A DNA stretch of 64,000 nucleotides from Amblyornis subalaris. Its lineage: Eukaryota; Chordata; Aves; Passeriformes; Ptilonorhynchidae. How positions within the stretch are numbered: the first letter of the stretch is position 1; every line of letters begins with the position of its first letter. A program made the position numbers and the translations under genes. The notes beneath the pieces are model-generated. The model saw only the letters and a program-made list of their open reading frames with translations, was not told the DNA's origin and searched no databases. The stretch lies in assembly GCA_018881555.1 (NCBI GenBank), contig JACAXG010000025.1, positions 6,889,899 through 6,953,898 on the forward strand, written 5' to 3'. This document shows positions 42,201 to 57,200 of the stretch, piece after piece.

Positions 42201-45200
42201 ATGTGAAATTTCAGCAGCATTAATGTCTGGCTGACAGTCTGCTTTTTTCTTAAGCAATCNAAGTTTTGTTATTCAAGTAGAGCAGGAATCTTCAGTCATT
42301 TAGGGAAGCTCTACTGTTGCAAAACAGATGAGGCTGAAAGAAACCCTTCTGGAATATTTCTTCCTTAATTATAAAATAAACACCCTTCCGGAAAAAAAAT
42401 AGCAGATAAATTTTTTTTAAAGTAATCATTATACCAATGTGATATTTTTACATAGATTTGCCTTTCACAAGGATAGTTTTTTGAAAAAATACCCTAAGGA
42501 AAAAAAGGGTGTACTGCATAGACTTGCAGACATATCTCTCGCCAACGAAAGATACTGGGAAAAAACATTTAGAACCCGAATACCTGAAAAGCAGCTTAAA
42601 AAGTGATTTGAATTTGAAGAGAGCAATAGCTTCAGATTTTTAACAGAAGCTAACTTCTGCTCCTCAGTCATTTCTAAAAGCTTATATTTATGGTTTCATA
42701 TGCACACAGATTGAGATGTACGCATATTGAAGGGGAACTTTAAACTATATTCTTTACTTTGACAAAACCCTACATGCTGGCAGATGTTTGAGACACTACA
42801 TGTTTGAAAAAAGTTTGCAGGAAGTTATTTAGTAAGCTTTATGCCTGGTAAAGAATACAGTATTTTCTTAGGGAAAAAAACAGCAGTTAATTGTCAAGAG
42901 AATTTCATGACAAGAGGGATTTCCTTTGCTGTTTTGAAAAGGCAGTAGCATATGTCAAGCGTTCAGGAATTGCCATTAACGGATTTTGTCATGCACAGAG
43001 TAAAACCTAATCTACACCAGCTTTGATGACAACACAGCAGAGGTACATATGCATAACATTGTACGTGCTAATGCTTTGACTGTATCCTAGTTTTTATAAA
43101 AACAATGTCATTTGCATGCTTCAGAATATATATGTATATTCTTATAAATCTATATTGGTTTGTATACAGAACTTAAATACCTAGACTCGATCTAAAGCTC
43201 NTCTACAGTGCTTCTGTGCTCTCATATACACAGGGTATATTAGCATCCTTCAAGCAAAATAGTACAGAACAAAATAGAAACCTTCATATTCAGGCTTTAA
43301 AATTCAAATAGAGACTTCTGCCAGATTCTTGGTTTGTCAAATCCCTCCCAGTTTTGCAAAACCCAGTTCNTATCTCTCAGATGAATTAATGGTTCTGATG
43401 GTTGACCTCTGATGTCAGACGATACAAGATGAGCTCTTAACCAAGGTGATTAGATCACCATAATGTCTAATGGTNCTGAGGCGTTAGACGGTCTTACAAT
43501 AAATAAGACAGACTAAGTTTTAAGAACTGGATGAAATTAGGGTCCATGAGTACAATAATCCCATCTCAGATGTACAAGGGAAAAAGCTGACAGGTGAACT
43601 ACACGTAAAAGTAACACTAAAGTTCTCCACACAAATACTTTGCTTGAGACTGCAGACTCTCTAGAAGCAAACGTCTCATTCTTGGGTCTCATGCTTCGAT
43701 GTAAATAATGGCAGCCTTCAGATCAGGTTTGCACAAGCAATCATTTCTCTTGAACAGAGAAGATCTGCCAATCATTTCTATAATACAACCCTACTAAAAA
43801 CAGTAAAGGCTCTTTAGAGAGGGAGAGATGTGAATGATTAAAAAAATTAATGGATGCACACAATTGATTCTCCTTCCATACCAGCTAACAGCAGCAGCAT
43901 GAAGTATGAAAAAAATGCACTGTAACTGCATGAGAACAGGCTAGTAGGCGAATGTTACAGATGAAGCACAATACTGCCTGCACAAAGAGAGCACCCAAAA
44001 CCAAACACTGGGTACTTCATGGTTAATGGTCAAACAAAAGGGTTGCATGTTACTGGATACAAAATAAAAGCAAGGGGGAAAAAAAGAAGAATGGATTGAA
44101 AAGAACTGAAGGATGAGTCTGTTGTGGACTCCCAGGCACCTGCCTCACATTTCTACCGCTGTGTTGTGTAGAGAATATTGTGTATCAGCTGCTCACACTA
44201 CTTCCTTTAGACACGGCCAGCAGTAAAGGCCAGCAGTGTTGTCATTTAGGTAAATCTCTCAGGCTGTGACAGCCTGTCTCTGCAGTGCAGGCAGCAAAAG
44301 CAGAGAAGACAGACACAAGTTTCAATTTGAGAATTCTCAAAGCCCAAAAGCTGGACAGAAATCAAGTGAATGAGTAGCAAAATGGATTAAGAGGAGCAGG
44401 GAGGATGAAAGCAGACAGTGTGCCCGCAGCCAGCTCTGCTGTGACGAAGTCTAGGACAGGACAAGGATGGGGTTTTTTCAATAACAGTCCAACTTTCTAA
44501 TGTGTACTGTACATCTAAGTTTTACCAATTTCATCTGGAAAGTGAGAGCATTTGGACATGGCTCACACCATTATTAAAACACACTATTAAGCTGTCTTAC
44601 ACAAGTAGAACCCAGCAGATGCAAATACCACCAGCAGAACATGATAGTGCCCCTGTTTATCAATCTACCACTTGGAAGAAACTTGTATTTCATTAGGGTG
44701 TGAATTTTAATGGTTTTAAAGTGGAGACTGAAAATCAGCAGATGCTTTCTTTACATCAATACCAGCATGTTGAAGAGTCTGAAATTCTGCCAAACAGCCA
44801 AAGGAAAGCTCTACAGTGGGGAACACCCAGTCAAGGCAAGTCAAGAACTGCCTTCAGGTTTCCAATAAACGTGCACAGCACAACCCGAACAGAGAGTGCC
44901 GCTGCATGAAACCGATAGGCAGCTGTGCCTGCTCCACTTTTTGGAGNACGACAATCTTGGATCTCTCCTTTCAGAGATCACTCCTTTCAGACCCAGCTGT
45001 GCCACCCTATCTGCAGAGCATACAAGAGAATTAACTTTAGGCAGATAATTTTCAATCCATGGGAAATGGACATCACCTGTTTGAGATGATCTCCTTAAAG
45101 GGGCCCAAAGAAAAGCTCAAGATTAAGTGGACTATACTCCTCCTTCCCCAACAGGGTATTATCACTAGTAAGACTCACTGAGCTGACAACAAAAAACTGA

Positions 45201-48200
45201 AGTGTCACAAGCAGAGCCATACAGGTGACAACACAGGACCTCAGCAAGCCAAACGTGCCTTGTTGTGCTGCCTCCTGGAAAACAACATACGTCTTCAAGG
45301 TTCCCAGCACACAGAAGGAATCTACTTCATGGATACTTGTGGTCATCATGGAAATCTAAGCTAGCAGCAAGGTACTCATGCTAACAGGCATCCACATGCA
45401 GAGGGCTCTGTTACTGATACTGCCCCAGGAGGGCCTGAAAAACTCCAGTGGATGGTTCCTGTATTTACAATCAAGGTGAGTGGGAGTCTATTTAATGAAA
45501 TGAACAAACAAAACAAAATATCAAGGAAATATAGAGACTGAAACAACATAATAAGGAAGCATAAAATACTGTTAGCTACTATGTTATAAAGTAATAAATA
45601 CAATGGAATAATGGTATATAGCTGACAGCTCAAAAGCTATCTCCATCTGGGCCAATATCACTGCTTTAAAGATCCAATAAATAGATAGGATTTCTACAAC
45701 TGACTAGTAAAGGCAACGCAAGTGTCAGACACTCCTGTTCCCNTAACAGCCCAAAAAACCCAGGATGTGTCCACTAACCTGGGGGGGACAGGTGAAAGCC
45801 ACACATCTGATACATGTCAGAGCTCTCTCCCACTCTCAAAGAACAAGCAACGATTGTGTTCTCAGGGAGCACATCAGAGAAATTACATACAAATTACTCT
45901 TTCAAAAGAATTCAAGGCTCCTGTAATATACCTGAAAGCAGGCAACCCAAGAGTGAGGATTTTACACAAGGCAATTTCCCTTCAAACGCTCGAGAATGTT
46001 TCAAATCAGACCACATAATAGGATGATCAGCTTAAGCATGTGTGATGGTACCATCCACCATTCTTTGCTTCCTCCTAAAAAAACAATGCTCTTCTACACA
46101 GTGATAGCAGAACAATTATCTTCAGTATTTGGGAGTCACTATACATTTTAAAAGCAACAAACAGAAAAGCACAACATATTCATACAGCAGCCATAAAAGA
46201 GATCAGAATGAGAAGAACACTGAATTTGGAAAAGCAATCACAATGAATATACAGTATTTGTTATGAATCATAATGGCATATGCACTCAGGTGCTTAAATT
46301 CATTTCAGTATACTGGAAATACTTCTTTATTAACAACCTACTCTAAATAAAAAGGCAGCTTAAATGTAAAATATAAACCTATTCCTAGTGCAATAGCTAC
46401 AAATTTAATTACCAATAGTAAGGCTATAATTTCAATCAATTTTAACCTACTAGTAAAGTCTTCAGAGATAAAAAGTAATTTAGTATCAGTATCATTTCAA
46501 GTGTTCTACCTTGACATTAGCTTCAAACTTATAAAATAATATCTGTTAAAAAATGAAAATGTTCAGACAGCACATTGAATACCTTCTCACCTCAACTCGG
46601 ACACACAAAGTTTTATATACATGATGTTTACTCACCTGACTTAAAAAAAAAGTCTCCTGATAAATTTGCAAATAGAAACTATTACAGAATATTTACATAA
46701 GTCACTGAGACGAAAATACCGAAAGCAGAAAAATTAATGCATAAGTCTAAAATGCCATCCAAGAACATGGCTTCAGGATATTAAGGATGAGAGAAGCAAA
46801 CCATTTAAGCTGCAAAATTTCTAAAATAATCCAAGAAGGTGCTTTTTGCCCTTGATTCTGACTGACTGTAAAGAGCGCTCAACTCATTTTAAGACTAAGC
46901 CTAAATGAGGTCTTTTTGCTGTGATGCTTATTCATGACAACTGCTTTTGCTGCCTGATCTAACAACATTACTCTTGCTGAATTTCAAACAGAAAACACGT
47001 CATGACATCTTTAGGCTTAGTTTGAAACCATAAGCTCAACCTGGAAAATTGAAATTACTCTCGTATAAGCCACAACCACATTAACTTGTCAGCTGAAAAA
47101 TTCAGAAGAATAACAGTAACATAAACAGTTTTCTCAGTCAACAGGAAAGCCCCTCCTTCAAGCACATCAGCCAGCATGTCACTGCAGTGACTGTTCTTAC
47201 CTAAGCCTATTCTGTTGGGACTCGTCTCCCGACTGCATCCCTGGCTCCGAGGGATCTTGCTGCGCTTCTCTGAGGATGATGGCACTGGCTGGACTCTGGA
47301 TGTTCCACCACTCAGGCCACCATAGGAGCTTCCTAAGAGCTTACCCGGAGAACTAGACCGGCTACCAGCTAGAAGAGAAACAGAAATAAGGAAAAAACAA
47401 TTAAAATCCCTCAGGATTTTAGACACACTGACAGCAAAACTGGAACTCAATCAGCTCTATCTAAGAATTTGATCCAAATCACTTGCAAAACTAATGGGAA
47501 TGTTCCCTACGAGTTTTCAAGGAAGACTGAGGAAAGCCCATGGACAATGAACAGTGACATCAGCAACCCTGCCTCTAAGAACTGTGCTGCCCAGCGGGGA
47601 TGAAGGCCAAAGCAGACACTGCAGTGTGCAAACCCCAGGCTGGCTTTAGGAGAGCTGTGGAGGGGCTGGGGCAGCCTTGCTGCAGCAGCAAGGGATTCAC
47701 GGCTGCCTCACCTCCTCACAAAGCAACACCAACCAGGCTGTGTGCAGAGCCGTGCTGCAGTGCCCTGGCTTCTGGCACAGGTCACCTGCTGCAAAGCAGC
47801 TCAGGCAGCTTTGTGCTACACTGCAGGGGTGGCATTACTTTTCTGCAATAATTCGGTGAAGGAAAATAAAAAACCCACCACATCTGAACAGATCAGCACC
47901 ATAAAGAGTAAACCACACGAGCCTCTCACACTTGTAGAGATGCTGGCTTTCTTAGGTCTGGCTGTTTAAACCTAAGCTATTTGTTTTTCAGATGATGAAA
48001 ATTTTTAGCAAGTTGAATAGTTGGCCTGTTTTATTTTTCCTTGTCTGTTTGAATAGTCCATGGCAATTTTACATTTCTTCTAAGCCATGTTGTCTGCAAG
48101 ACAGTCTACTAATCAAGATTTATCTACATATTTACATTCCAGCTGCAGTAGATATTTCTATCTGAAACAATTCTGCTGTCTAACTCAATGAGATGACTGA

Positions 48201-51200
48201 TACTTTTTTTTTGCTGTGATCTTCATTTGGTAAGTTGTTCGAAGATTAAGTAATGCTAGATTAAAAGTAATCATAAAAAACGGTACAGCAATAGATTCAA
48301 GACTTTTTTTTTCTCTTCCAGTACAAGTCCCTGAAAATCTGCTGTTGCCATTACCATTTCCAACATTCAATTTATTTGCCGAAACAGCCAGGAAAAGTAT
48401 ATTTGATAAGGTTGCAAGAACATACTCAGGCAAGCTCACATTTTGAACCAGTATNTGTGTTGGTTTCTTTCCGGAATGCATCAGCACATCTCACAAAAAT
48501 TTCATTTCCAGATACTATTAAAACTAGTAGGAGTTAAAGACTGTTCTTCTGTCTNAATTTAAGAAGATACACAACTCTATTAGTCTCATGAACAATACCA
48601 TAACACGTGTATTATTTTAACTTACTCGCCCCCTCCAATTTTTTGGCCAAAGCCATTCTGAACCAATCAAACACANTCCAATACTGTATGTGCTGCTGAC
48701 TCCATTCTCCCCACCCCAAGGTGACAGATGCAGTCTTCCACACAGCACCACAACCTAAAAGCCAAGACTCCTCTCACTGATGTCAGCAGGGTTGCACTGG
48801 AGTAACGGAGAGAAGAATTCAGCCCCTGGGGTTTGAGCTGCAGCAGTGAGCCAGCTTTGAAGTCAGAATGTACGCTTACCATGTTTGATTACTTGGAGAA
48901 AGCAAAATCACCTGCCATACACATTTTGATTCGTGACTAAGAAAATGCTTTTTAAGTCTCACAATTAGGAGAGAATGAGGGAAGCTAAAAGCTTAGCAGT
49001 TAAAAAATGTGAAGGAAATAACATGAAAAAGCAAGAAAGGGAAAATGTTTCTTACCACCAGCAGGATTAGCTGATCTGGATCCTTGATTATGAGGGCAGA
49101 CCAAGGGACAGGCAAAAAGTGGATTAAAAGACAGCAAGACAATACAGTGTTCAGCATGCGGTTTGTGCTATGCACAATACAGACAGATTTATTTACAAAC
49201 ATGTCACCCCTAAAGCCTCTGCAGAATGCAGTGAGTAATGTGCAGATGCAACTAAATTTCCCAAGGCTGACCAGCTTCTCAGCAAAATGTCAACCAAAAC
49301 ACTAAGACCCAAGTTCTGCTCTATATTACACCCCAACCCAGTCTGCAAAATTGCAACATGGTTATTCACTGTGTGGGCACGGAGAATTTGGTCCTGTGAC
49401 TGACTCATCATATTTGAATTCATAAATTACTCCATGCAATATTTGGCTTAAGGATAAAGATCACATCTGGTTGGGTTAGGCTGGAAACAGGATTCAGCAA
49501 ACTAGACCAACGTAGCAGGTCCAGCTATGACCATCCTAAATGATCAAAAGGCATTCTATAAAAAAATTAAGTCCATAATCTTCGAAACCTTTGGATATTT
49601 AACTATTCTTTAAATACTTCTGAGACTTGTCTTATCTGGTTTGACCATTTTCACCAAACTAAGTTTAAGAAAAAAAGGTCACTTCTGGCTTTGGATCAGT
49701 TTTACATTCAACACTGAAGAAATCAATTTATATTACCATACCAAAGCCCAAATATATCCTCATGACCTCAATGTAAAGATTTCCATTTGGCCCCATGCTC
49801 AATATACTACTTCTTTCTGCAGTTCTCCCAGCCTAACACAAGGCTATAAACTGCTTTTTCATCCCTCCAGCATGACAGAGCAAAGCAATGAAAGAATGAA
49901 CAGAGAAGGGCTTTTAAATAGGTGTACAAAGCAAGACAAGTCCTCAGAACAGACAGGTCCTTCCACAAACCCCATCTCCTTATATTCACAAGGCTGAAGG
50001 TCCTCAAAACAGAGAGTTTCTCTCTCCCCCCACTTCCTTTTTAAAGTTTGAGTGAGAAAATTCTCCTTAGATACACATGACAAATATGCAGCAGCACCAT
50101 ATGTGTGGCTCCTAGGGGAAAACCATGCCTTGCCAGGAAGCCAGAGAGCATAGATGTGTCATGTGAATCAAAGCAGTGCCCTTTTCCCCATATCTGCACA
50201 AAATAGGTAATGTCCTATTTTCAACTGATGCCAAACCCCATTAATTTTAGACAGCTCACGTGTTCACACATACAGAAATAGTCACATAAGCAGGAGAAGC
50301 TTGGCAGCAGGGCAAGAACCCAGGACAGCACTGAGCTACAGGCACAGGGGGTGTCTCAGTAGGACCCAGTTATTTAGAGCTACACATCACAGCAACATGA
50401 AATTCTGCTGCACAACTGGTAANAAAAGGCAGCAACCAAGCACTCAGATATGGGGCCCTCTTTGTCAGCAGGAGCACACACTGGCTATGTGGGGATCCAT
50501 TTTATTACATGTCCAAAGCGAGCCCAATTCTCAGCTGATGCTACTGCAATTCAAGAGAAACATATAAATAATTTTTTGTTGTGCTCCCCCAGGAATAAAA
50601 CAACTCTTACGCTGGGACTGGGAAACTACTTTAGCCCGGCTGCGGCCTCGAGTATCAGCAGGCGTTGAGGTGACGCTGGTGGCACTGCCAGAGCTCTGTC
50701 TCCTTGTACGAATCCGACCTGGAGGAGTGCAAAGACAATCAGGCTGTTAATAAGGTTCTTACAAAGGCAGCATCAGCTGCGTCTAACACACTACACACAC
50801 AATTACCCAGGGAACAAAAGAATTTTACAGGGAGAGGCAACACCTTTTATTAGGCTGGCTGAGACAGGGGAGGGAGTGGAAACAGCCACAGTCCATAAGT
50901 CCAAAAACTTCTTGTTTTCTGTAATGCTATCAGCCAGTTTAATTAAAAAATATTACCTCTCTATAGCCTTTGCTTCTGTTCTATAATAGCTTCTTTACAA
51001 AGGATCAACAACAAAAAAATTTCACGTCTCCTAAATGCAGCTTCCTGCATCAAATTATTACTTTCTGACAAGGTGATCACCCTTTCAGAGACAGTTGTGA
51101 CAGGTGCCCTCCCAAATTCCATCGCTGGGATTCCCAANTAGCTGTTTGGTGCTTTATATCCTGCTCCACCTGTGCAGGCTGGCATGCACTCCTGCAACAG

Positions 51201-54200
51201 TCTGTCAACACAGTCTGACTACGCTTTTATTTCAGGCTCATTGAATTTTCCCTGCTGTTTACAGGTCCCTCATATTTATCCAGCGATCAGTGTAACTTTA
51301 CTTGTAATGGAGAGTCCTATTTAACACAATCAATGTTGAGGAAAAAAGATTCTGTGTGCCTTTTCTTTATTCAAGCAGAGAATGGATATAAAGTCCCAAA
51401 GTGTTCTTGGTCCTTGTTCTGTCCTTTCCTCATGAAAAAGCCACAGAAATTTGAGCTAGGAAAGCTTACAGGGTCATCAGTTCATCCCCCTCCTCGGGCA
51501 GGGCTGTTTCCTACAGAATGTTCTTTCCAGTGCTAAGCTTCAATTATCTGTCTCTAGCTAATGGGAAAGAAATGATAATTAAGAGTAACACAAAGAAAGC
51601 CTCCATCAATACTTTTCAACATGTCCGTTCTCAGCCAAATCTGAAGTTGTTTCTCAGGACTCATGCCAGTCCTATTCTGCATTCAGAGGATGACTTCAAG
51701 TTTCAGGCACATTAATAAGAGGAAAAAACCCACAGCAGGTAAGAGAAGAGTCTAGACAACTGCACCCACTGGTTATAGATACTCATCTCCGGCCCTTTGT
51801 CTCCATCATAAACATACAGAGAAATATGAACAGGGAGACACACACTTCCCACCCAAAAAAACTCACTTCACATAAAGTTCACATGCAGGACAAGACAATG
51901 GCAAGCAGCCCAGTCTGAGCAATTGGGAGCTGTGTTCTTCTCTGAGCCCCCAAAATATTCATAACATGGTCTGCAAGCTTCTGCTAGACATAAAGTGACA
52001 AGGAGATGCTTAACTTTGAGAAGAAAGGCTGAACTTTGCAAGGGAAAAAGCCTACAAGACAGTTCTACTTCAAACCTCTCTACCAGCACCTAGTTTTAAA
52101 CAGCTCAGTAGGCAAAATACAGATACGAACATTCAAACAGTTGTTTACAAACGAGACACAGAAGAAATCATCAGCATAAAACTGGGAAAACACAAACAAA
52201 ACTTTTTAACCACTGGCTCAACTAAACAAGCTCTGAGCACATCCATGTGGGTCCAACAGCCATTGAACTGGCTGCTGCTGTCTTCTTACACCAGCAAGGC
52301 TGCAGACTTCCTCTGCTCTAGGGCATTCTTGCCCTTTACAAAGGGTCAGCCTGATGCACCACCAGAGGCAGCTCTAGAACTTTCTGCTGGCCCATTCCCA
52401 TTCCATGGAAGTTTGGCACAGGCACAGCTACACACAGAGGAGCAGAGCCACTCTGTCACTTGCCAAGGAGGTATGGACCCCAAGCCTGACACAGGCTCCA
52501 AGGCAGGCGGGCTTGGGCAGGGAGGCAGACAGATGTCACGCTCCTCCCAGAAGCCACCAATCTTCATTTCTATCAGGAGGGCAGCACAGTAAGACAAAGA
52601 GTTAAACCTGACCAGTCTGAGGAACCAATAATGGAATTCACTTACAGCCTTCCAGAAGACCAACGGGAGGCCTTGGTACTGCAGGAAGTCCTGGGGGGTA
52701 ACTCAAGCTGAAATTCAACATTTCACACAGTAACAGGCAGTACTGGAAGACACGCTTAAGTGATGTTCATGGGCCAAGAATGGGTGAGAAGGGACTGATG
52801 TCTCCTCCTCTTACACAAAGGCCACTTAAGATCCTCAGAATTTTCTGGATTTTTCTGCATCTACAAAATCTTTTTTTTTCCCCCCTGCATCTTCATCAGT
52901 AGGTGACTAAGAAGGAGAAAACTGAGCCAATACATGTGACTCTTCCACCTTAAGAAATATAAACCCTAAAATAATATATAAAGAGAAACCGCGATTAGCT
53001 TCTGAAACCAATTCTAAAGGCTTTAAGAAAGAAAACTGAACTAACACGTCAAACTTACTTAACACGTGATTATCAGCAGGACTGGAAACAGATAACTCAG
53101 TCCTATTCTGAAACCCCTGAGGGCTGGTGGACAGATTCCTACCAACTTCAGCAGTTTCTGAATGAATGAATGCCCAGGAACAAAATTCTGCTTCCTTTTG
53201 GACTGGTACATTTCCACACTGACCTTGGCCTATTGGGTGTCAGAGAGAAGAATGTGAGAGTTGTTCTTCCACAGGAGGAACAGAGTCCTAACACTGATAC
53301 TGGTTTTCTCTTCCTTTTAAAAATGCTGACGAGTGTTTGAACTAACACTGGACTTATGTTGTGCAAATGAATTTTAATATATATTATCATGTGTTCATAG
53401 TAGTTAATCTACACAACACAAATGTGTCTTTACATTCCTCTAAGAATTTCATTTGCAAACAAGAGTTTGCATTCACATCCAAGAATTATTTGCACATAGG
53501 ACTATGTGTGTGGCTTTATCTCTATGATGCTAACCTAGATAGAAAAACTAATTTTAAGCAAGACTGGAAATAACATATCAAGCAAGTTATTTAGACTTTT
53601 TGTTGCTAAATTGAAGCAAACACCTCCCCTCCCAAAACTTCTTTGCTTTCTAGTGGGTTTGTCTCCATATCTAGCTGAAACTGCAGATGTAGCAATCCAT
53701 ATTTCATAACCATTATTTTTCTGCTGCTTTTAAAAGCATTACTGCATCCTAACAACAACAGCACAGCAAAGGAACAGATAAAGACTGCCCCAACTAGTTT
53801 CCAAAAACCATAAAAGTATTCCATAAAAAAGCCCTTGACCTAAATTTGACATGTGACACATTGCTGTTAGTACAGAAAGGATTTTGAAAGACTCCATATA
53901 AATGCTTTGTGTTAAGAAACCATTTCTGGATTTTTTAGGAGGTTTTGGTTTTATTTTTTAAAGTTACTGTCATTTTTACAACAATGGTTCAGAATCAACC
54001 CTGAAATGTTTAACAAATGTCTAAACCCAGGAAGGTTGTTTTTTTTTTAAAAAGGAANGAGTGAAGGAAGATTCTGTGATAACATTTGTACTTTACAAGA
54101 GGCTTCACCTGGCAGGTTCCTCTGGGCCCCCCAAGGGTGGATGCCTGCAGCATCCCCATCCGCAGTGCTCTGAACAGTCAGAGGCTTTGTGACACTCAGT

Positions 54201-57200
54201 CAGTGTATTACTCTGAAGAAAATGGTTTTAAGATAGTCTAGAAATGGTATCTAACAGCTCCACGACTCAGTTTAATCAATTCCATGCTGTGAGTAGTGAC
54301 ACTTACAACCACACAAGTTACACATGGAGGCACTGGGACGATGATGGTCTCTCCAGGGATCAGGTTAATGCATCTAGGTTACCCAGCCCTGGGGTTTTTG
54401 CCCCACTTGGAGAAAAATATTCCTGAAAGAGCCTCTAGGACCCCCTAGCTGTATCACTGCTAAATGACATATGGACATGGGAGACACACAGAGATCAATT
54501 AAAAACATGCTTTACAGATAAATCTTTAAACAACTTTTTACAACCACCATTGGAATGGTTTCCATCCATATTTAGCACTTGTCCAACTTTAGAAAGACCT
54601 GACTCTGCACCATCATTTTCCCTGAGAAGCACTTGGTCCTTACTGAAACTATCAGGCTGTGCTGCCTCTGGGTTTTGCAGGAGAACTCTCTCCAAAGCAG
54701 AGGGCGCAGTGAACAACAGCCACTCCAATTTGCCCTACACAAACACACACAGNCAAATCAACTCAGCACTTGCAAAGGGATGGAACGAGAGAAGTAAGAA
54801 ACCTCCTGCCTGAGTAGTTCCACTAAAGACACCATGGTCAGTCACCACTTTGAATCAACCCTCGCCCTTAAGGGCAAGAGAGAGCTTCAAGGCAGGGAAG
54901 AAAACAGGAATGGCGATTTCTTTAAACCTGTGTTACTCCCAAAGCCTCTGATAATGCACTCAAGGTGTCCACCGGAGCCTAAGTTATCCGAAAACCGCAA
55001 ACAACCCCATTTTGCTGCCTTTCTGGTGAATAATAAAAACCATTAAAAATTGTGCCACTGACTGCAAACTGCTTATATTGTTTTAAACTTGCCAGTTTCA
55101 GGTCAAACCAGCATTACGCTTCCTCCTTTGGAGAAAGGCTTGTCTGAAGGGCTTGACCTTATGCTTGCTTTGAAAAAAGGCAGCCAGGTAACAGAAATGC
55201 TCTGAACCATTATTCTGTACTGAAAGTCAGCATTATGCACCTTTTTAAAATACTCCTCGAAAACGCATTTCGTGAGAAAACAAAGCAGAAACTTTTCTAA
55301 GGTTTCCCTTTAATCAGGTATAATGAACACGGCACAAGTGCCACCTCTCTAGCACTAGCTGTGAAGTCTTGACCAAGACCATAAAGGTTTATCTCTTTTG
55401 AGCTTACTGTGTGTAAAGCCCTTAATGAAGTTCAAGAGATGCCCATACATGAAGGGTCTGGGCAATTAAGGAATACTGTGCACTGCACGAAGACCTCCAC
55501 AGATCTCACTGGTACATAGACTCACCTACCTTTCCATAAGGAAGTACATTTCAACAGCATTTGCCAATTGGGATGTCACAATTTAAAACCAAAGGAGTGA
55601 TACTCAGCTCTTAATCGGCATGTTTGCCACTGGCATCACCTACTCTGTCTTGCTCCTTTTTTTGAGCTGCCTGACTCCAAACCAAACCACCGAGGAGAAC
55701 CAAGGGCAAAGCAGATGGGAACTGCCAAGTCCACACAATGCTGGCTCCCAGCTGAGGGGAAGGAGCAGAATTTTACAATGTAGCTACAGAAAGCCATGAT
55801 GGGAATCAGACTGCAGATTTAATGTCAAGCTGAACAACACAAAGACACAGGGATTTTCTCTTAAATTACTTGCTGGTGACCTGCAAAAAACCCAAAACAA
55901 ACCACAGGAGCATGAGTGTAGATGACATTTCTGCTTTATGTTCTGTTTCCTTCTGTATTTTCAGAGAAAGCGGATGTTTTACCCTGCCTTCTTAATTTTT
56001 ACATTTATGTCAAGAATATGAAGTTTTGCCTTCCCTGTAGTTCTTGACTCACTTTGTAAGAACACAGAGTTGGCAGAAGACCTTACTCAGCCTTCATCAT
56101 TCAGTGTAGGACACACTGAATCCTAAATAAAGGTTGTTTTTCTCTGAACTATCTCAAAGGAAAACAAAGAAGAAGAGTTTCAAACAGTGATTAAACTCAT
56201 GCTTGAAGTACTCTGGCTGTAGTGCACCATGTTGTTTTAATTCTCCCTGATCNTCATTCTCCCAAAAAAAGAGAATCCTATGGCAAAAAGATGATCTAAG
56301 ATTTGGTATTTAACACTAAGAGGATGGCAATTTCTGAAAGTTCATCTTAATCTTCCCTGCCCCAAGCAACTTGCTGGTTTCTATTACAGATTTTTACCAA
56401 ATCCAATCTGCTTCTAATGTAACTGAATTGAAAACAATAACCAAATAAAACCCCCACCCTTTGGCATTATGAGAATAAAGCATTTAATAAACGAAAAATA
56501 GACGTATTTCACAGGACAGCTGTTGTAACAGGCCTCCACAAACATTATTACAGCCAAGGAGAGGACTGAAAGCTGCACAGGGTATTTCATATATAACATT
56601 AAAACTTCAACATTTCAAATGTAGGCCAGAATTAGAAAGGTTTGAGAACTAAGAAGAAAGGAAAAGGGTCAACAATTAACAAAAAAGAAAAGCTCAGTTA
56701 TTGTAACAACTTGGAATTTTTGTCTAACTCATTACTGATTTCAAAATAGAGGTTTCACACCAACTTCATACTCATTATCACTGACAGATCACAAAGCACA
56801 GACACTTGCTGCTCAAGATGCAGTCAGTTCATCTCTCAACACTATTTCCAAAAATNGTAGAGACCTCTCCCTCTAAATAATAAATCAATGCATCAATAAT
56901 AGTAAGGAAAATAACACAGATGTCACAACAGCACAGTGGCACTTCTCAGACCACCACATCCAAATACAAGCAGCCATCAAAGATACGAGCACAGTCCCAC
57001 AAGACAGTAATAGATCCCTTGAAAAGAGACTTGCACTGGGAAAAAAAAAAGGCTTGCTAGAGAGTGTGGTGTCTTCATTCTGTGTAGAAAACATTCTTGT
57101 TTTCAACTCCTGTCTGCCTCAGCAAAAGTGATTTCCCAGTGATGTTTTTTTGCTTGAGAAATAAGAAATAAAGAACAAGTTTTGACAACGAGCCAGAGAA

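Noticed and set aside
51465..51505. Possible CR1-like phrase (GGGTCATCAGTTCATCCCCC)
   Set aside because: Too short, with no flanking similarity. Left unannotated.
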